A stretch of 21,342 nucleotides of DNA from Candidatus Dormiibacterota bacterium (GTDB lineage: Bacteria > Chloroflexota > Dormibacteria > UBA8260 > Bog-877). Shown one piece after another: positions 1 to 9,229 of this stretch (its first letter is position 1; each line of letters begins with the position of its first letter). Under the pieces are notes generated by a model, which was not told the origin of the DNA, ran no database searches, and saw only the letters and a list, made by a program, of their open reading frames with translations. The translations under genes were made by a program, and so were the position numbers. The stretch spans positions 1 to 21,342 of the forward strand of contig PLTL01000102.1 of NCBI GenBank assembly GCA_003164475.1, given 5' to 3'.

Positions 1-424
1 CGATCATCTCGCGGGTGAAGGGCTCCGCCCGCGGCAGGGTGACGTCATTCAGATGGATCTCGTGCACCACCGGGGAGAAGTCCTCGTCGAGGTCGTACGC
101 GGTGCGCAGAAGGGTGTCGGTGAGCTTGGCGAGCTTGGCAGCGGAGCGTGGCAGCCCGTCCCGGGCGAAATTGCGCTCCGGGCCGCCGCCGGTAAAGCCG
201 AGGCGCTCGAGGGCCTCGACTGCGGGCCCCGGAAGGGGCCGTTCGGGTTCCGACCACTGCCGCGAGCCCACCTCGCCAGAGACCCGGTCGTCATGGAGCA
301 TCAACTGGACGTACTCCTCGGACCGTCCAAGGACCCCAATGACGATGTGGCCCTTTTCCTTGGCACGAGACAGAAAGGTGGTCAAAAGGCTCTGGTACAG
401 TCCGAAGCGGTCGCTCGGATTCAT
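1..424 (-). CDS. Partial hypothetical protein, possibly YbjN/T3SS-chaperone-like (3' end off the left edge)
   Basis: Reading the minus strand from an ATG at 424 gives 141 uninterrupted codons to the window edge, starting MNPSDRFGLYQSLL and ending VVHEIHLNDVT...REMI. Third codon positions are mostly G or C, and the residue mix is that of a soluble alpha/beta protein: a helix, then a GHIVIGVLG strand, a charged middle and a helix with LAKLTDTLLRTAYDL. No signal peptide or membrane segment is visible. A purine-rich AGAGGGA lies about 12 bases upstream of the ATG, a slightly long but usable ribosome-binding distance. The gene is divergent from the AIPR gene across 482 bp. The pattern recalls small actinobacterial YbjN or type III secretion chaperone-like proteins, some of which sit in conflict-system loci. 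That family guess is weak and rests on general appearance. The reading frame is well supported, the function is not. Confidence 0.72.
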   Translation of the reverse strand, partial: MNPSDRFGLYQSLLTTFLSRAKEKGHIVIGVLGRSEEYVQLMLHDDRVSGEVGSRQWSEPERPLPGPAVEALERLGFTGGGPERNFARDGLPRSAAKLAKLTDTLLRTAYDLDEDFSPVVHEIHLNDVTLPRAEPFTREMI

Positions 425-906
425 GGGCGTTCGTCGTCCCTCTGGTACTGGTTCCGATGTGCCCAGTGTCGCCCTCCAGCGCGACATGAGCCTGTCGCGC
501 CGTCCTGTGCTCAAGCAGGCCTCGGCGTGCTCCCTACCAGCGACTCTCCGCGCGCCGAGGCAAGGCCATGACCGACCGCCCTGGCGGCGGCGCCCCCTGG
601 TCTCTAACGCGTTCGATGCGCTCTCTCGAGCATCGCAACGGTCGGGCCCTGCCATCGCCTATCGCCCATTGTCGGCGACGACTTGCACCGGTCGCGTCTA
701 TACTCCAACTCGATGCGAGGCGACCCCTTTGATCAGAACGTGGGCTGCGGCCGGTCCCCCTGCGCCTCGGCGCCTCTCACCTCCTCCCGCAGCGGACTTA
801 TGGGCCACCTCCACTGCGACCCGTGCGCCGGTGACTTCTCCCGTTGGCGCTCAGCCTTCCGATCAGGTCTGCCCACACGCGCTATGCGCGTCCCCAACGC
901 CTGCTG
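425..906. other. Intergenic region between two divergent genes
   Basis: This 482-bp stretch separates the start of the left-edge gene (minus) from the AIPR start (plus), so it must hold both promoters. I see no convincing coding frame: the overlapping open frames lack third-position bias and recognisable motifs. Two small signals are visible. One is an inverted repeat, CGATGC (614-619) and GCATCG (630-635), around a 10-base loop. The other is a TATACT hexamer at 699-704 resembling a -10 element, but the only TTGCAC-like -35 candidate (683-688) is just 10 bases upstream, too close for a normal sigma-70-type promoter. The transcription starts are therefore unassigned. Confidence 0.5.
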
Positions 907-2670
907 ATGACTCGCACCAGCGGGGTCAAGGATCTCGCCGACCTTCATCGAGAGATCACGGAAATCAAAGAGCAGAACGGGATAAAGCCGGATGAAGCTT
1001 TCATAGTCTGGTTTCTGCGCGCCTTTACGGCCAGAGTCGACGACGGCGACGCCCAATGCATCGCCGCGTTAACTGGTGGAAAGAACGACCGCAACATCGA
1101 CGCAGTCTACATTGACCATCAGCCCCAAATCGTATTTGTTGTCCAAGGCAAGTACCGCACCACGCCGCTACCGCACGCCGAGACTCGCTCGGACATTTTG
1201 GCCTTCGCGCAGCTGTCACAGGACTTCCTCGGGCCCCCAGAAGATCTCCTAGCCCAGGCTGACGCCTCCATCAAGGACCGCCTAAGAGAGGCGCACCGGT
1301 GTCTCCGCCGCGGCTATCGATTGCATCTTCAGTATGCGACGACAGGCACCGTCAGTCCCGCCCTTCGAGACGACGCCGAGCGCCGCATTGCCGGAAATGC
1401 GCAAATCACCATTCTCGATCGCCGGGACATAGCCGTTTTGGTTGCTGACTACCTCGAGGGCGCCGCGCCACCCATTCCCTCGCTCGATTTGCCAGTACAG
1501 GGCGAGCACGTCTTCAACCGATACGACCCAATCAGTAAACTCTCGTCTTGGGTTTTCACGATGAGCGGCCAAGACCTCGCGGCCGTCCATGACCGTCTCG
1601 GTTCAAGGCTATTTGCTCGCAACATCCGCGGTTTCCTGGGCATGAAGACGCCCGTCAACGAGGCGATGCTTCACACGATCACATCGGAGCCGGCCAAGTT
1701 CTGGTACTTCAACAACGGTGTGACGATGGTCTCTGACAAGGCGCGGCAAGTCACCGAGCGTGGGAGGCAGTACCTGCGTCTACAGAACCCTCAGATTATC
1801 AACGGGCAGCAGACGACTCGGGTCCTTTCTTCACTCACGGCAGGATCCGGCCGCCCGGGAGACGTCAGCGTCTTGGTAAAGCTGCTCGAGATTCCACGGG
1901 AGCAACACGCCGCTGATTATGGCGGCCTCATCTCCGGTCTTGTGGCGGCTACTAACTTCCAGAATGCCATAAGCAGCTCCGACCTTCAGGCCAACGATCT
2001 TGAGCAGGTTCGCATCGACCGCGAGTTGAGGAAGCTCGGTTATGTCTACCTTCGCAAGAGACAAACCAAAGCCGAGGCCCGCGCAAACCTTGGCCGGCGT
2101 CGCATCTACTTCATCAAGAAGGAAGAGCTCGCGCGGGCAATTGGATCATGCTTGCTTCCTCCAGAGTTCTGGAGGCGCGGCAAGCGTCAGCTCTGGGAAC
2201 ACCCCGTTTACGAGCAGATCTTCGATGGTAAGCGTACGGCCGCAGATTACTTGACCTTCTACTGGTTAGACCGGCAGGTACGTCGATGCGCCCGCGGTGA
2301 CGTCCGCAAAGGCTACGCGGTCTACATGCTCTTGAACTTTCTCTGGCGGCGAGAGGGGGCATCGTTTCGCCGACGCGATAATGCTCGTCGGCTGTCCGCT
2401 ATGGCGGAACATGAGAGAGACAGGAACATCGCCCCGGCAGTGACATCTCTCGACCACGCCGTCTCCTCACTAATGAGTGCCGCCTTGGCCTTCTTCAGGG
2501 CAAACGCGCGAATCGAGGCTGGACAACTCGACGAAGCGTCCTTCTTCCGTCGCCCGAAGTTGGTTGAGGACTTTGCACGCTTCTGGGACTCCGACGAGAA
2601 TCGCCACCATGAGCGCTTTCTAACGGAGATGTCGAGGTTCTGGGGGAGGTTAGCTGAGATTCCGGTCTGA
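907..2670 (+). CDS. AIPR-family abortive phage infection protein with REase-like N-terminus
   Basis: A 587-residue protein. The ATG at 907 is chosen because it directly precedes the folded-looking TRTSGVKDLADLHREI; the frame extends to a TTG at 844, but those 21 extra residues look non-coding. No clear Shine-Dalgarno is visible, so it may be leaderless or weakly initiated. Around residues 61-83 the pattern DRNIDAVYID followed by VFVVQGKYR fits a PD-(D/E)xK-type nuclease core with Q in the middle position (candidates D65, Q80, K82). The AIPR signature follows: KFWYFNNGVTMVSD (about 264-277) and NPQIINGQQTTRVL (about 294-307). The C-terminus is helical and basic. The family is linked to abortive phage infection. 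Two hand-counted 60-base rows (1381, 1921) are 57-58% GC, against about 68-70% in rows of the BREX genes, consistent with separate acquisition. It faces brxHI tail to tail. Family call is confident; nuclease activity is inferred. Confidence 0.85.
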   Translation: MTRTSGVKDLADLHREITEIKEQNGIKPDEAFIVWFLRAFTARVDDGDAQCIAALTGGKNDRNIDAVYIDHQPQIVFVVQGKYRTTPLPHAETRSDILAFAQLSQDFLGPPEDLLAQADASIKDRLREAHRCLRRGYRLHLQYATTGTVSPALRDDAERRIAGNAQITILDRRDIAVLVADYLEGAAPPIPSLDLPVQGEHVFNRYDPISKLSSWVFTMSGQDLAAVHDRLGSRLFARNIRGFLGMKTPVNEAMLHTITSEPAKFWYFNNGVTMVSDKARQVTERGRQYLRLQNPQIINGQQTTRVLSSLTAGSGRPGDVSVLVKLLEIPREQHAADYGGLISGLVAATNFQNAISSSDLQANDLEQVRIDRELRKLGYVYLRKRQTKAEARANLGRRRIYFIKKEELARAIGSCLLPPEFWRRGKRQLWEHPVYEQIFDGKRTAADYLTFYWLDRQVRRCARGDVRKGYAVYMLLNFLWRREGASFRRRDNARRLSAMAEHERDRNIAPAVTSLDHAVSSLMSAALAFFRANARIEAGQLDEASFFRRPKLVEDFARFWDSDENRHHERFLTEMSRFWGRLAEIPV

Positions 2671-2973
2671 GAATGTGTGAGATCTGAGATACGCGCGGCC
2701 CAGGGGCGCTTGCCGGTGACCGCTTGTCCTTCACCCTCACTGGAAGGACGTCGCCAGCCTTGACGCCTGTGCCTTCCTTGTCGATGGCACTGGAATTACC
2801 GCCTCGGCCATCTAGGTCGGATATCGCGATCCTGCTGGTTACGATCTTCGACTCGAGCCGAGCATCACTCGGAGCGGTGGCGGGTGGCATTGAGGTCGCA
2901 CCTGGGATCGTGCCGCGGGGTAGCCGCCCGCACGTCCGGATCTGCCGCCGCCGCCCCGTTTTAGACAAGCCTC
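2671..2973. other. Gap between convergent AIPR and brxHI genes
   Basis: About 300 bp between the AIPR stop (TGA at 2668-2670) and the brxHI stop (TAG read on the minus strand at 2974-2976). I find no gene I can support. The only notable structure is a short inverted repeat, CCGAG-CATCA-CTCGG, near 2857-2871, with no following T-run on either strand, so I do not call it a terminator. A minus-strand frame through the gap contains a moderately protein-like stretch but lacks any recognised motif. Confidence 0.4.
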
Positions 2974-5133
2974 CTAGGGGGCGCGCACGCGGCCGCTAGC
3001 CCGGATGGTACGCCTCGCGACCGCCGCGGCCCCGGCCCAATCGGCACCGCGGGCGGATAGTGTTGCGGCCGCCACATCGGGCGGCAGCAACTCGGAGAAC
3101 TTCAGCTGTCGCACCGCCTCGTCGCTGATCTCGGCGACCACAGAGCTCAGGTCGTCGCCGTAGCGCTGTAGCATTGTGCGGAGAGCCGTACCGAGTTGGC
3201 GCACGGAAATCGAGCTGGCGAGCCGAAGGAAGCGGTTGTCGAGACGCTCCGCATGCTCCACCATGTCCGGTGCCACCTCGCCGAGGCCTGCCAACAGCAC
3301 CGCGTTGGCGCGAGCCCCCGCCCAGGTCCACCAGCGGCAACCCTCCCCATCACCGGCAGCGAGGATTGATGATTCAGGGTCGACGCACGACGCGAACTTG
3401 GCGCGGACTAATCCGAGTCGGCTGCTCGCACGACGCGATAACGTCGCTCCTTGCAAGGTTCCGTCGACAACAACCCGCCGCACAGAGTCCGTAAGAGCAA
3501 AGGACAAGGGCTGGGGAAGACCGAACCACCGCGATGAGCCCTGGAGGTCAGTCGGTTCCACAAAGGCCCGCTGCCGGCGCCACTCCACATGCGTGACGAG
3601 CCAAGATCTACCCGCCAGCGCCAGGATTCTGGGGCCCTCGACACGGCGGGTGAACATCATGGGGTCCACCGTACCGACCTCGGCGCGCCCGTGTAGCACG
3701 GTGAACTGAGGATCCGCTGTGAACACGGAAAGCAGTTCGAGGAAGTTCCGGCGACCGAATCGGCGTTCTGCGGCCGGGCCGACGAAAAGCATGCCGCTCT
3801 CGCTATCGAGGTGTCCGCTCTCGCACAGCCAGCGTAGCAATGCGCCGCGCTGCTCGCCGGTTCCCGTCCATGAACCTTCCAACCATTCCACCCACGTGGT
3901 GTCCCCAACCTGCCCCTCCTGGAGGCAGAGCGCTACGATCTGCTGCGCGAGGAGGTGGAGCGGCGCTGGTGGAGCGACGACCGGCTCCACGTAGCCCTCC
4001 CCCAGAAGGCGCAGCAGTCCAGCCGCCTGCAGAAGCTCATCGTCGGTGGTGGCTAGCAGCAGGACATTGCGGAACCTATCTGGGCGCCGCCCAGTGCGCC
4101 CTAAGCGCTGTAGCAGCGACGCCACGGTTCGCGGCGCGCCAATCTGAACGACACGGTCGAGGTCGCCCACGTCGATGCCGAGCTCAAGTGTTGACGTGGA
4201 GACGATCACGCAATCTCGCGCCTCCTTGAATGCCTGCTCCGCGCGGTGCCGCTCGTCACGCGCCAGCGAAGAGTGAGATACGAACGTCGCGACGCCAAGC
4301 CGACGAAGGCGAACTGCCAGCGCCTCGACAGTCCGACGGGAGTCCGCGAAGACCAGCCGCTTCTCGCCGCGGTGCAGGGCCGCCACCACGGTGGCTGCGT
4401 TGTCGATACTACCCACGTAGTCCAACTGCAGGTCAGGGGCGACGCCGGCCGAGGACGACGTTACTGTTGAGTTGACAACTACCCCAGGCGCGCGGTCTCG
4501 ATTCGAACCCTGTAGCCAACTCAGCAGCGTATCGGGGTTGCCCACTGTCGCCGACAAGCCGACACGTTGCAGTGGCCGCCCGGCCAGCCGCGACAACCGC
4601 TCCAGCAGGGCGAGCAGGTGCCATCCCCGGTCGTCACCGGCGAAGGCATGCACCTCGTCGATCACCACTACGCGAAGCGAACTGAACAGCTCGCGATGTG
4701 GTACCCGCACCGATACCAGCATCGCTTCCAGCGACTCCGGTGTTGTCATCAGAAGGTCGACTGGGTCCTCAAGTAGCCGTCGACGCGCGCTCGCCCCCGT
4801 GTCGCCGTGCCAGAGCGCGGCGCGCCGCCCCAGCCAGGCGCAGTAGCCGGCCAGTCTGGGTTCGAGATCGTTGAGCAGGGCTCGCAGCGGGCAGACGTAT
4901 AGCACCGAGAGCCCCGTCCACTCCTCCACCGCCATCCGTGAGAGCAACGGGAAGATCGCCGCCTCCGTCTTACCACCTGCCGTCGGCGCCAGCAGAAGAG
5001 CGTCGTCACCCCGCAGCAGCGGTGCCATCGCCTCGGTCTGCAGCCGACGCAGCGACCGCCAGCCCAGCGTGTTAACGAGGTGGTGTTGGATGGCGGGATG
5101 CAGCGCAGCCGCAGGGGCCGCCTCGCGGTTCAG
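2974..5133 (-). CDS. brxHI: BrxHI, Lhr-like superfamily 2 DNA helicase of type 2 BREX
   Basis: I read 719 residues from a CTG at 5133 that overlaps the brxD stop as CTGA. The first in-frame ATG (5028) would remove LHPAIQHHLV and GWRSLRRLQTEA (residues 11-36), which correspond to the Q-motif region of Lhr-type helicases, so a start upstream is required. No ATG, GTG or TTG exists in that frame between the brxD stop and 5028. Helicase motifs in order: Walker A APTAGGKTE (49-57), DEVH (159-162), SAT (194-196), STLELGID (about 314-321) and the arginine-finger motif QRLGRTGRR (342-350). An Lhr-like C-terminal half follows. The role is ATP-driven translocation on DNA or unwinding within BREX. It is last in the operon and translationally coupled to brxD. 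Identity is strong; the CTG start is the best-supported option but is inferred. Confidence 0.9.
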   Translation of the reverse strand: MNREAAPAAALHPAIQHHLVNTLGWRSLRRLQTEAMAPLLRGDDALLLAPTAGGKTEAAIFPLLSRMAVEEWTGLSVLYVCPLRALLNDLEPRLAGYCAWLGRRAALWHGDTGASARRRLLEDPVDLLMTTPESLEAMLVSVRVPHRELFSSLRVVVIDEVHAFAGDDRGWHLLALLERLSRLAGRPLQRVGLSATVGNPDTLLSWLQGSNRDRAPGVVVNSTVTSSSAGVAPDLQLDYVGSIDNAATVVAALHRGEKRLVFADSRRTVEALAVRLRRLGVATFVSHSSLARDERHRAEQAFKEARDCVIVSTSTLELGIDVGDLDRVVQIGAPRTVASLLQRLGRTGRRPDRFRNVLLLATTDDELLQAAGLLRLLGEGYVEPVVAPPAPLHLLAQQIVALCLQEGQVGDTTWVEWLEGSWTGTGEQRGALLRWLCESGHLDSESGMLFVGPAAERRFGRRNFLELLSVFTADPQFTVLHGRAEVGTVDPMMFTRRVEGPRILALAGRSWLVTHVEWRRQRAFVEPTDLQGSSRWFGLPQPLSFALTDSVRRVVVDGTLQGATLSRRASSRLGLVRAKFASCVDPESSILAAGDGEGCRWWTWAGARANAVLLAGLGEVAPDMVEHAERLDNRFLRLASSISVRQLGTALRTMLQRYGDDLSSVVAEISDEAVRQLKFSELLPPDVAAATLSARGADWAGAAAVARRTIRASGRVRAP

Positions 5134-6449
5134 AGGTCGATCCGCACGTCGTCCGGGCTCTGGGCGCCGGTCGAGACCAGCGCGTTGCGCTCCACCTCGG
5201 ACAGCTCGTCTCGCTGTAGCGTCAGCCGGTAGTCCCTCCGGGGGTCGAAGTCGCCGAACTGGTCGACACGGTCGAGTACCTCCCCCACGAGCTTCTTGAG
5301 GAAAACCCGAGGCGCCACGCCTGCGCGACCACCGAGGGAGCCAGTAACCGCGTGGGCGAGCACCGCGAGGTAGGAGTCGTCGACCACGCGGCGCACCCGT
5401 TCGGGCTCCGTTGACCCATCGGCGTAGAGGTCGCGTACCCGGACCCCCAATGTCACGAGCGCCTCCTCGTCGAAGCCGGGGAGCCGGATCTGGACAGCTC
5501 GGGGATTGTCGAAGCGCGGGTCAAGCGAGAGATCAGTCGCCAACCGCTGAGCCAGCGGTGGGAGCCTGCTAACCCCGCTCGGGCCGTCGAACAAGGCCGG
5601 AGTGCCGGTCACGACCAGGAACAACCCCGGGAAGCGGCCGGCGTCGACCTCGTCGATGAGTTGGCGCAACGCGTTGAGCGCCTTATCTCGGGTGTCGCCC
5701 CTGACGCGCTGGAGAGTTTCCACCTCGTCGAGAACGACGAACAGCCCCGGGTGCCCGGCGTCCCGAAGCACGGTCAGCAATCCCTGCAGGAATCCGAGTG
5801 CACCGAAGTGATCGAGCTCCCCGCGCACCCCCGCGGCGCGCTTCGTAGCGGCGGCGACGTGGGGCTGGCCCCCGAGCCACGCGACCAGCCCTTCGGCCAG
5901 CCCGACGTCACCCGCGATCTGCAGCCGTCGGTAGCCCCGCAACACCTGAGCAAAAACCGGCGTGCGGCTCGAAACCTGCGCCAGGCGGCGCTCCAGAAGC
6001 GTGTCCACGGCCTCCCCATCCGCCTCTCCCCCGCCGAGCCGCTCGATGTCTGACTCCAGCGTGTAGAACCAGGCGTCGAGCACCGGGCGGAGCGCACTCG
6101 GCGGGAAACTCGCCGTCCGCAAGCTCTCGGTTATGCGTCGATACACCGTTTCCAAGCGATGGAGCGGCGTCTCAGCTTCGCTGATCTGCACCTCGGCAGC
6201 GGCCATGCCCTGCCGGAGCGCCCGCTCGGCGATCCACCGCGTGAAGAAGGTCTTGCCGGAGCCGTACTCGCCGCGCACGGCCTTGAAGACAGCTCCTCCA
6301 CCCGCGATTGACTCCAGGTCGCGGTCGATCGCTGCCACGAAACGCTCCAAGCCCACCGCCAGCAGGTCGAGCCCGTTGGCCGGCACCGTCCCACGCCGCA
6401 GCGCATCGATGACCTCGCGACGGCGCCGGGGCGAGACCTCAGGGATCAC
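5130..6449 (-). CDS. brxD: BrxD, P-loop ATP-binding protein of type 2 BREX
   Basis: A 439-residue P-loop ATPase starting with GTG at 6449, whose last two bases lie in the pglZ TGA (GTGA overlap). Walker A is GEYGSGKT (residues 60-67), preceded by the conserved-looking VFKAVRGEY strand. Walker B is LFVVLDEVE with D241 and E242. It is followed by TRDKALNALRQLIDEVD and the sensor-like FLVVTGTPALFDG, an arrangement typical of the BrxC/BrxD group of AAA-like proteins. No membrane segment is present. In type 2 BREX, brxD lies between pglZ and brxHI, exactly as here. The short upstream reach into pglZ leaves little room for a separate ribosome-binding site, so translation probably depends on that of pglZ. 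The molecular role in BREX is not well defined; ATP hydrolysis is inferred from intact motifs. Confidence 0.92.
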   Translation of the reverse strand: MIPEVSPRRRREVIDALRRGTVPANGLDLLAVGLERFVAAIDRDLESIAGGGAVFKAVRGEYGSGKTFFTRWIAERALRQGMAAAEVQISEAETPLHRLETVYRRITESLRTASFPPSALRPVLDAWFYTLESDIERLGGGEADGEAVDTLLERRLAQVSSRTPVFAQVLRGYRRLQIAGDVGLAEGLVAWLGGQPHVAAATKRAAGVRGELDHFGALGFLQGLLTVLRDAGHPGLFVVLDEVETLQRVRGDTRDKALNALRQLIDEVDAGRFPGLFLVVTGTPALFDGPSGVSRLPPLAQRLATDLSLDPRFDNPRAVQIRLPGFDEEALVTLGVRVRDLYADGSTEPERVRRVVDDSYLAVLAHAVTGSLGGRAGVAPRVFLKKLVGEVLDRVDQFGDFDPRRDYRLTLQRDELSEVERNALVSTGAQSPDDVRIDL

Positions 6450-9229
6450 CCTGACTGCGCGAACTGTTCACGCAGCAGCGCCTCGCTGAGGACAAGAGTG
6501 GAGCCATCGACGTCGATGGTGAGCACCGGATACCCCTCGACGTTGAGCATGCGCTGAAGCTGCGCAATCGCACCGCGCAGGCGTCCTATGGGTTCCGCCA
6601 GCGCAATTGCGGCGGCTTCCGGCGCGAGCCGCTGGCCGGCAGCCTCCGCCAACGCGGCGACCAGTGACTCCACCCGGTCGTCGGGGAGCGCCGCTCGCCC
6701 AGCGAGCCTGCGCTGCTCGCGGTAAGTCGAGGATCCCACTACTGCCGCCGCCAGCCGAGCTCCGGGTGAGGAGGCCACGGCGCCTGTTCGGGACAGCTCA
6801 GCGAACAAGGGCAGCTCGTCGCTTGCTGAGCGTCCGCCCGGCACGATGGTGCCCTCGAACGCGGGCGGGGCGACATGCACTGGCGACCACCACCACGCCG
6901 GCTCCTGCGGTGGCGCCAGCTGCAATGAGAGGTCCGGCGGCACGCCCTGGACCAAAATGCAGACCGGCACGATCACCTCGGCGGGGCTTGCGCCACCATG
7001 GTACCCGGCCTTGAGCGGCCCATAACGGAGGTCCTCATCTACGGCCAGCACCGCCGCTCCCCCGGCCGCCAGCACCCGTCGACCGCTGACCAAGACCTCA
7101 TCCTCCTCTGCCGGGGGCATCACCCCGCGGGAACGACCGCTCGACAGCTCAATTGCTGGGCGCTGCGTACCCATTCGCCGCTCAATGACGTGACCGTGGT
7201 CGGCGGTCAGGACTACCGTGCGCCCCGCCACCCGCGCCCGCTCCAGTAGAGGTCGCAGATGGCGAACGGCGTCTATTCCCCAAGCCGTGCCACCCGGATC
7301 CGAGCGGTCAAGCGCGTCGTCAATCGCGTTGAGCACGCATGCCACCAGCGGTCGACCGACCACATCGTCGAGAGCGGCGGCGACGTCGGGGGCCAGCGCC
7401 TGCCCGGGAGGCGACACCTCGATCGGCTTCTTGTGGAAGAGCGCCGCCCCCAGCATCCCGGAGCTGCGCGTCAGACGCTCGAAGCCGCTCAACTCGGCAG
7501 CTTGTGCCCCCCTGGTCAGTTCACCGCAGAGCAACGATGTTCGGCTGTAGCTGGTCAGCGTCGGAAGAACCGCGAGGGCCACGCCGCGGCGGCTTTTCCC
7601 AGCGACGAGCGCCTCGACCCAGCCGTCAGCAGCGCGGCTTGTCACGCTCGCCATCACCTCGGTGGCTACTGCCGCACTCATCCCATCGAGAACTAGGAGC
7701 AGCACGGGCATGCGCCTTGCCAGGGGGATCACGGTTTGATGCAGCACGTCCTCGACACCAAGGAGTCCCGCACCCTCGGCGCGAGTGTCGTCGGCGAGCG
7801 CGGTGGCGAAGGCGCGATCGTGCGCCCGGCGCCGGTTATGCACAACGGAGAGCACCGCGTTGAGGGCACCGGCGAGGTCGGCGTCACCCACGCCGGAGGC
7901 GGCGTCGCTGACGGCGGCGTCGACCCAGGCATCGACGTCGCGGTGGCGATCTACCAAGGCAGCGAGCGTGCGCCCCGCGGCGCCCGCGGGCAGCGAGAGC
8001 CAGCGGACCAGCCGGACGGCACCTCGGAAAGCGTCGACGCGGTGATCACCCTCGGCGAGGTGATGGTCCACAACCGCAGTCCAGGCCAGTTCGACCTTCT
8101 CGCAGGAGTCCTCCGGCACGGCGGGTGCGTCGACGTCCCGCGTCGCCGTGGCGTCAGCCCCGGCAACGGCAAAGCGCATCACAGCGGCCAAGCGCCCCAG
8201 GCGGTTGGTGAGACCGGCGGGCAGCAACCGTGACCGCTCCGCAAGACTGCCGGCACGGAGATCGCGTAGGAGTGCGTCCGCACGGGCGACGAGATGTTCC
8301 CCGATCTGCTTCCCGACTCGGTCGAGCAGTAGGCCGCTCACCAGGTTGGTCGCTTCCCGGCTCCAGACCCGCACCGCGCCCCCACTCGGCGGGACGCCGC
8401 CGAGGCGGACCTCAAGTCGAGCCATACCTTCACGCCCCAGTTGCAGAGCCTCAGACGTGACTTCCTCGTCCTGTGGGCTGAGGAGCTCGACCACCAAGCC
8501 CAGAGGAACCACGTCCGCAGTGAGCCCGCCGGCCAATAGTGCCCCCACCGGCGCCCCGGCAGCTCCCAGCAATCCCGCCATCCACTCCAACACGGCGTCG
8601 GTCAGGGCGTCGCCACCGCAGGCACGCAGCGCGGCCACACGCGCGGATGCGTCGGCGGTGATCGTCCAGCTCAGCACCGTTGTGCCATCGATGACGGCAC
8701 CGGGCTCGGCCAGTCTCAGGTGCGCCCGTGCCGCAGCGGCGAGCGCGTGGCCGCGAGTCAGGACCCCGCCCGCGGCGGGGGGCCAACCGATCCCCGAAGG
8801 CGTGGCGGCCAGCAGCCCGCTGGCTAGGTCCCGATTCCCCGGCGCAGTGAAGAGGAGCGGATCAATGCCGTCCGCTTGGAAGCGGTGGCGCACCGCGTCC
8901 CAGGGATCGGGCGTACGCAGCCGGTGCCAGACGAGGTGAGTGAGGATACCGGCGCCGAGGTCGACTTCGTCACGATCAGTCAGGATCACCAACCAGCGCA
9001 TCGGATCGCGCTCGAGGAGGGCCTCACGCACGGCCAGGGCCGAGGGGCAGGCGACCACAAGGACTTGTGCGCCGTCGTAGTCGAACCGCGGGGCGTCGGT
9101 CCAAACAGGCCTGGCACGGACGCCCAGCGCACCGCCGTGGTAGCCCTTGTTCCGCGCTTGGTCCAGCAGGGCGCGGATGACGCCCACGGTCGCTGCCGTG
9201 GTGGAGGTTGGAGCCGCAGTGCTGGTCAT
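6446..9229 (-). CDS. pglZ: PglZ, alkaline-phosphatase-fold BREX core protein
   Basis: A 927-residue protein starting with ATG at 9229, overlapping the pglY stop by ATGA. PglZ is the hallmark gene of BREX and has a C-terminal alkaline-phosphatase-superfamily domain. Visible metal-site elements are LLLVLDGMS (D515), the [16 protein letters not shown] segment with the candidate nucleophile around T559/S560, [10 protein letters not shown] (D677, H678, H680) and YHGGASPAE (about 743-751). The N-terminal half (1-490) is an Ala/Leu-rich helical region with no motif I recognise. Length and position between pglY and brxD match type 2 BREX. All expected metal ligands appear intact, so no inactivation is suspected. 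It is presumably cytoplasmic, with no signal peptide. Whether its substrate is phosphoprotein (for example PglW-phosphorylated partners) or nucleic acid is not known from sequence. Confidence 0.94.
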   Translation of the reverse strand: MTSTAAPTSTTAATVGVIRALLDQARNKGYHGGALGVRARPVWTDAPRFDYDGAQVLVVACPSALAVREALLERDPMRWLVILTDRDEVDLGAGILTHLVWHRLRTPDPWDAVRHRFQADGIDPLLFTAPGNRDLASGLLAATPSGIGWPPAAGGVLTRGHALAAAARAHLRLAEPGAVIDGTTVLSWTITADASARVAALRACGGDALTDAVLEWMAGLLGAAGAPVGALLAGGLTADVVPLGLVVELLSPQDEEVTSEALQLGREGMARLEVRLGGVPPSGGAVRVWSREATNLVSGLLLDRVGKQIGEHLVARADALLRDLRAGSLAERSRLLPAGLTNRLGRLAAVMRFAVAGADATATRDVDAPAVPEDSCEKVELAWTAVVDHHLAEGDHRVDAFRGAVRLVRWLSLPAGAAGRTLAALVDRHRDVDAWVDAAVSDAASGVGDADLAGALNAVLSVVHNRRRAHDRAFATALADDTRAEGAGLLGVEDVLHQTVIPLARRMPVLLLVLDGMSAAVATEVMASVTSRAADGWVEALVAGKSRRGVALAVLPTLTSYSRTSLLCGELTRGAQAAELSGFERLTRSSGMLGAALFHKKPIEVSPPGQALAPDVAAALDDVVGRPLVACVLNAIDDALDRSDPGGTAWGIDAVRHLRPLLERARVAGRTVVLTADHGHVIERRMGTQRPAIELSSGRSRGVMPPAEEDEVLVSGRRVLAAGGAAVLAVDEDLRYGPLKAGYHGGASPAEVIVPVCILVQGVPPDLSLQLAPPQEPAWWWSPVHVAPPAFEGTIVPGGRSASDELPLFAELSRTGAVASSPGARLAAAVVGSSTYREQRRLAGRAALPDDRVESLVAALAEAAGQRLAPEAAAIALAEPIGRLRGAIAQLQRMLNVEGYPVLTIDVDGSTLVLSEALLREQFAQSG

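Noticed and set aside
683..704. TTGCAC and TATACT as a promoter for the AIPR gene
   Set aside because: The spacer is only 10 bases, far from the usual 16-18, and the hexamer lies about 200 bases from the start codon.
15..995. Long plus-strand open frame of 326 codons
   Set aside because: It is antisense to the left-edge gene and runs out of frame into the AIPR gene; the product is Ser/Arg/Pro-rich without motifs, as expected of a shadow in high-GC DNA.
2857..2871. CCGAG/CTCGG hairpin as a bidirectional terminator for the convergent genes
   Set aside because: The stem is only five base pairs and neither strand has a following T-run.
2495..2968. Minus-strand frame of 157 codons in and beyond the AIPR/brxHI gap
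   Set aside because: Part of it (KIVTSRIAISDLDG) looks protein-like, but it overlaps the AIPR 3' end on the opposite strand, has no ribosome-binding site and no recognised motif.
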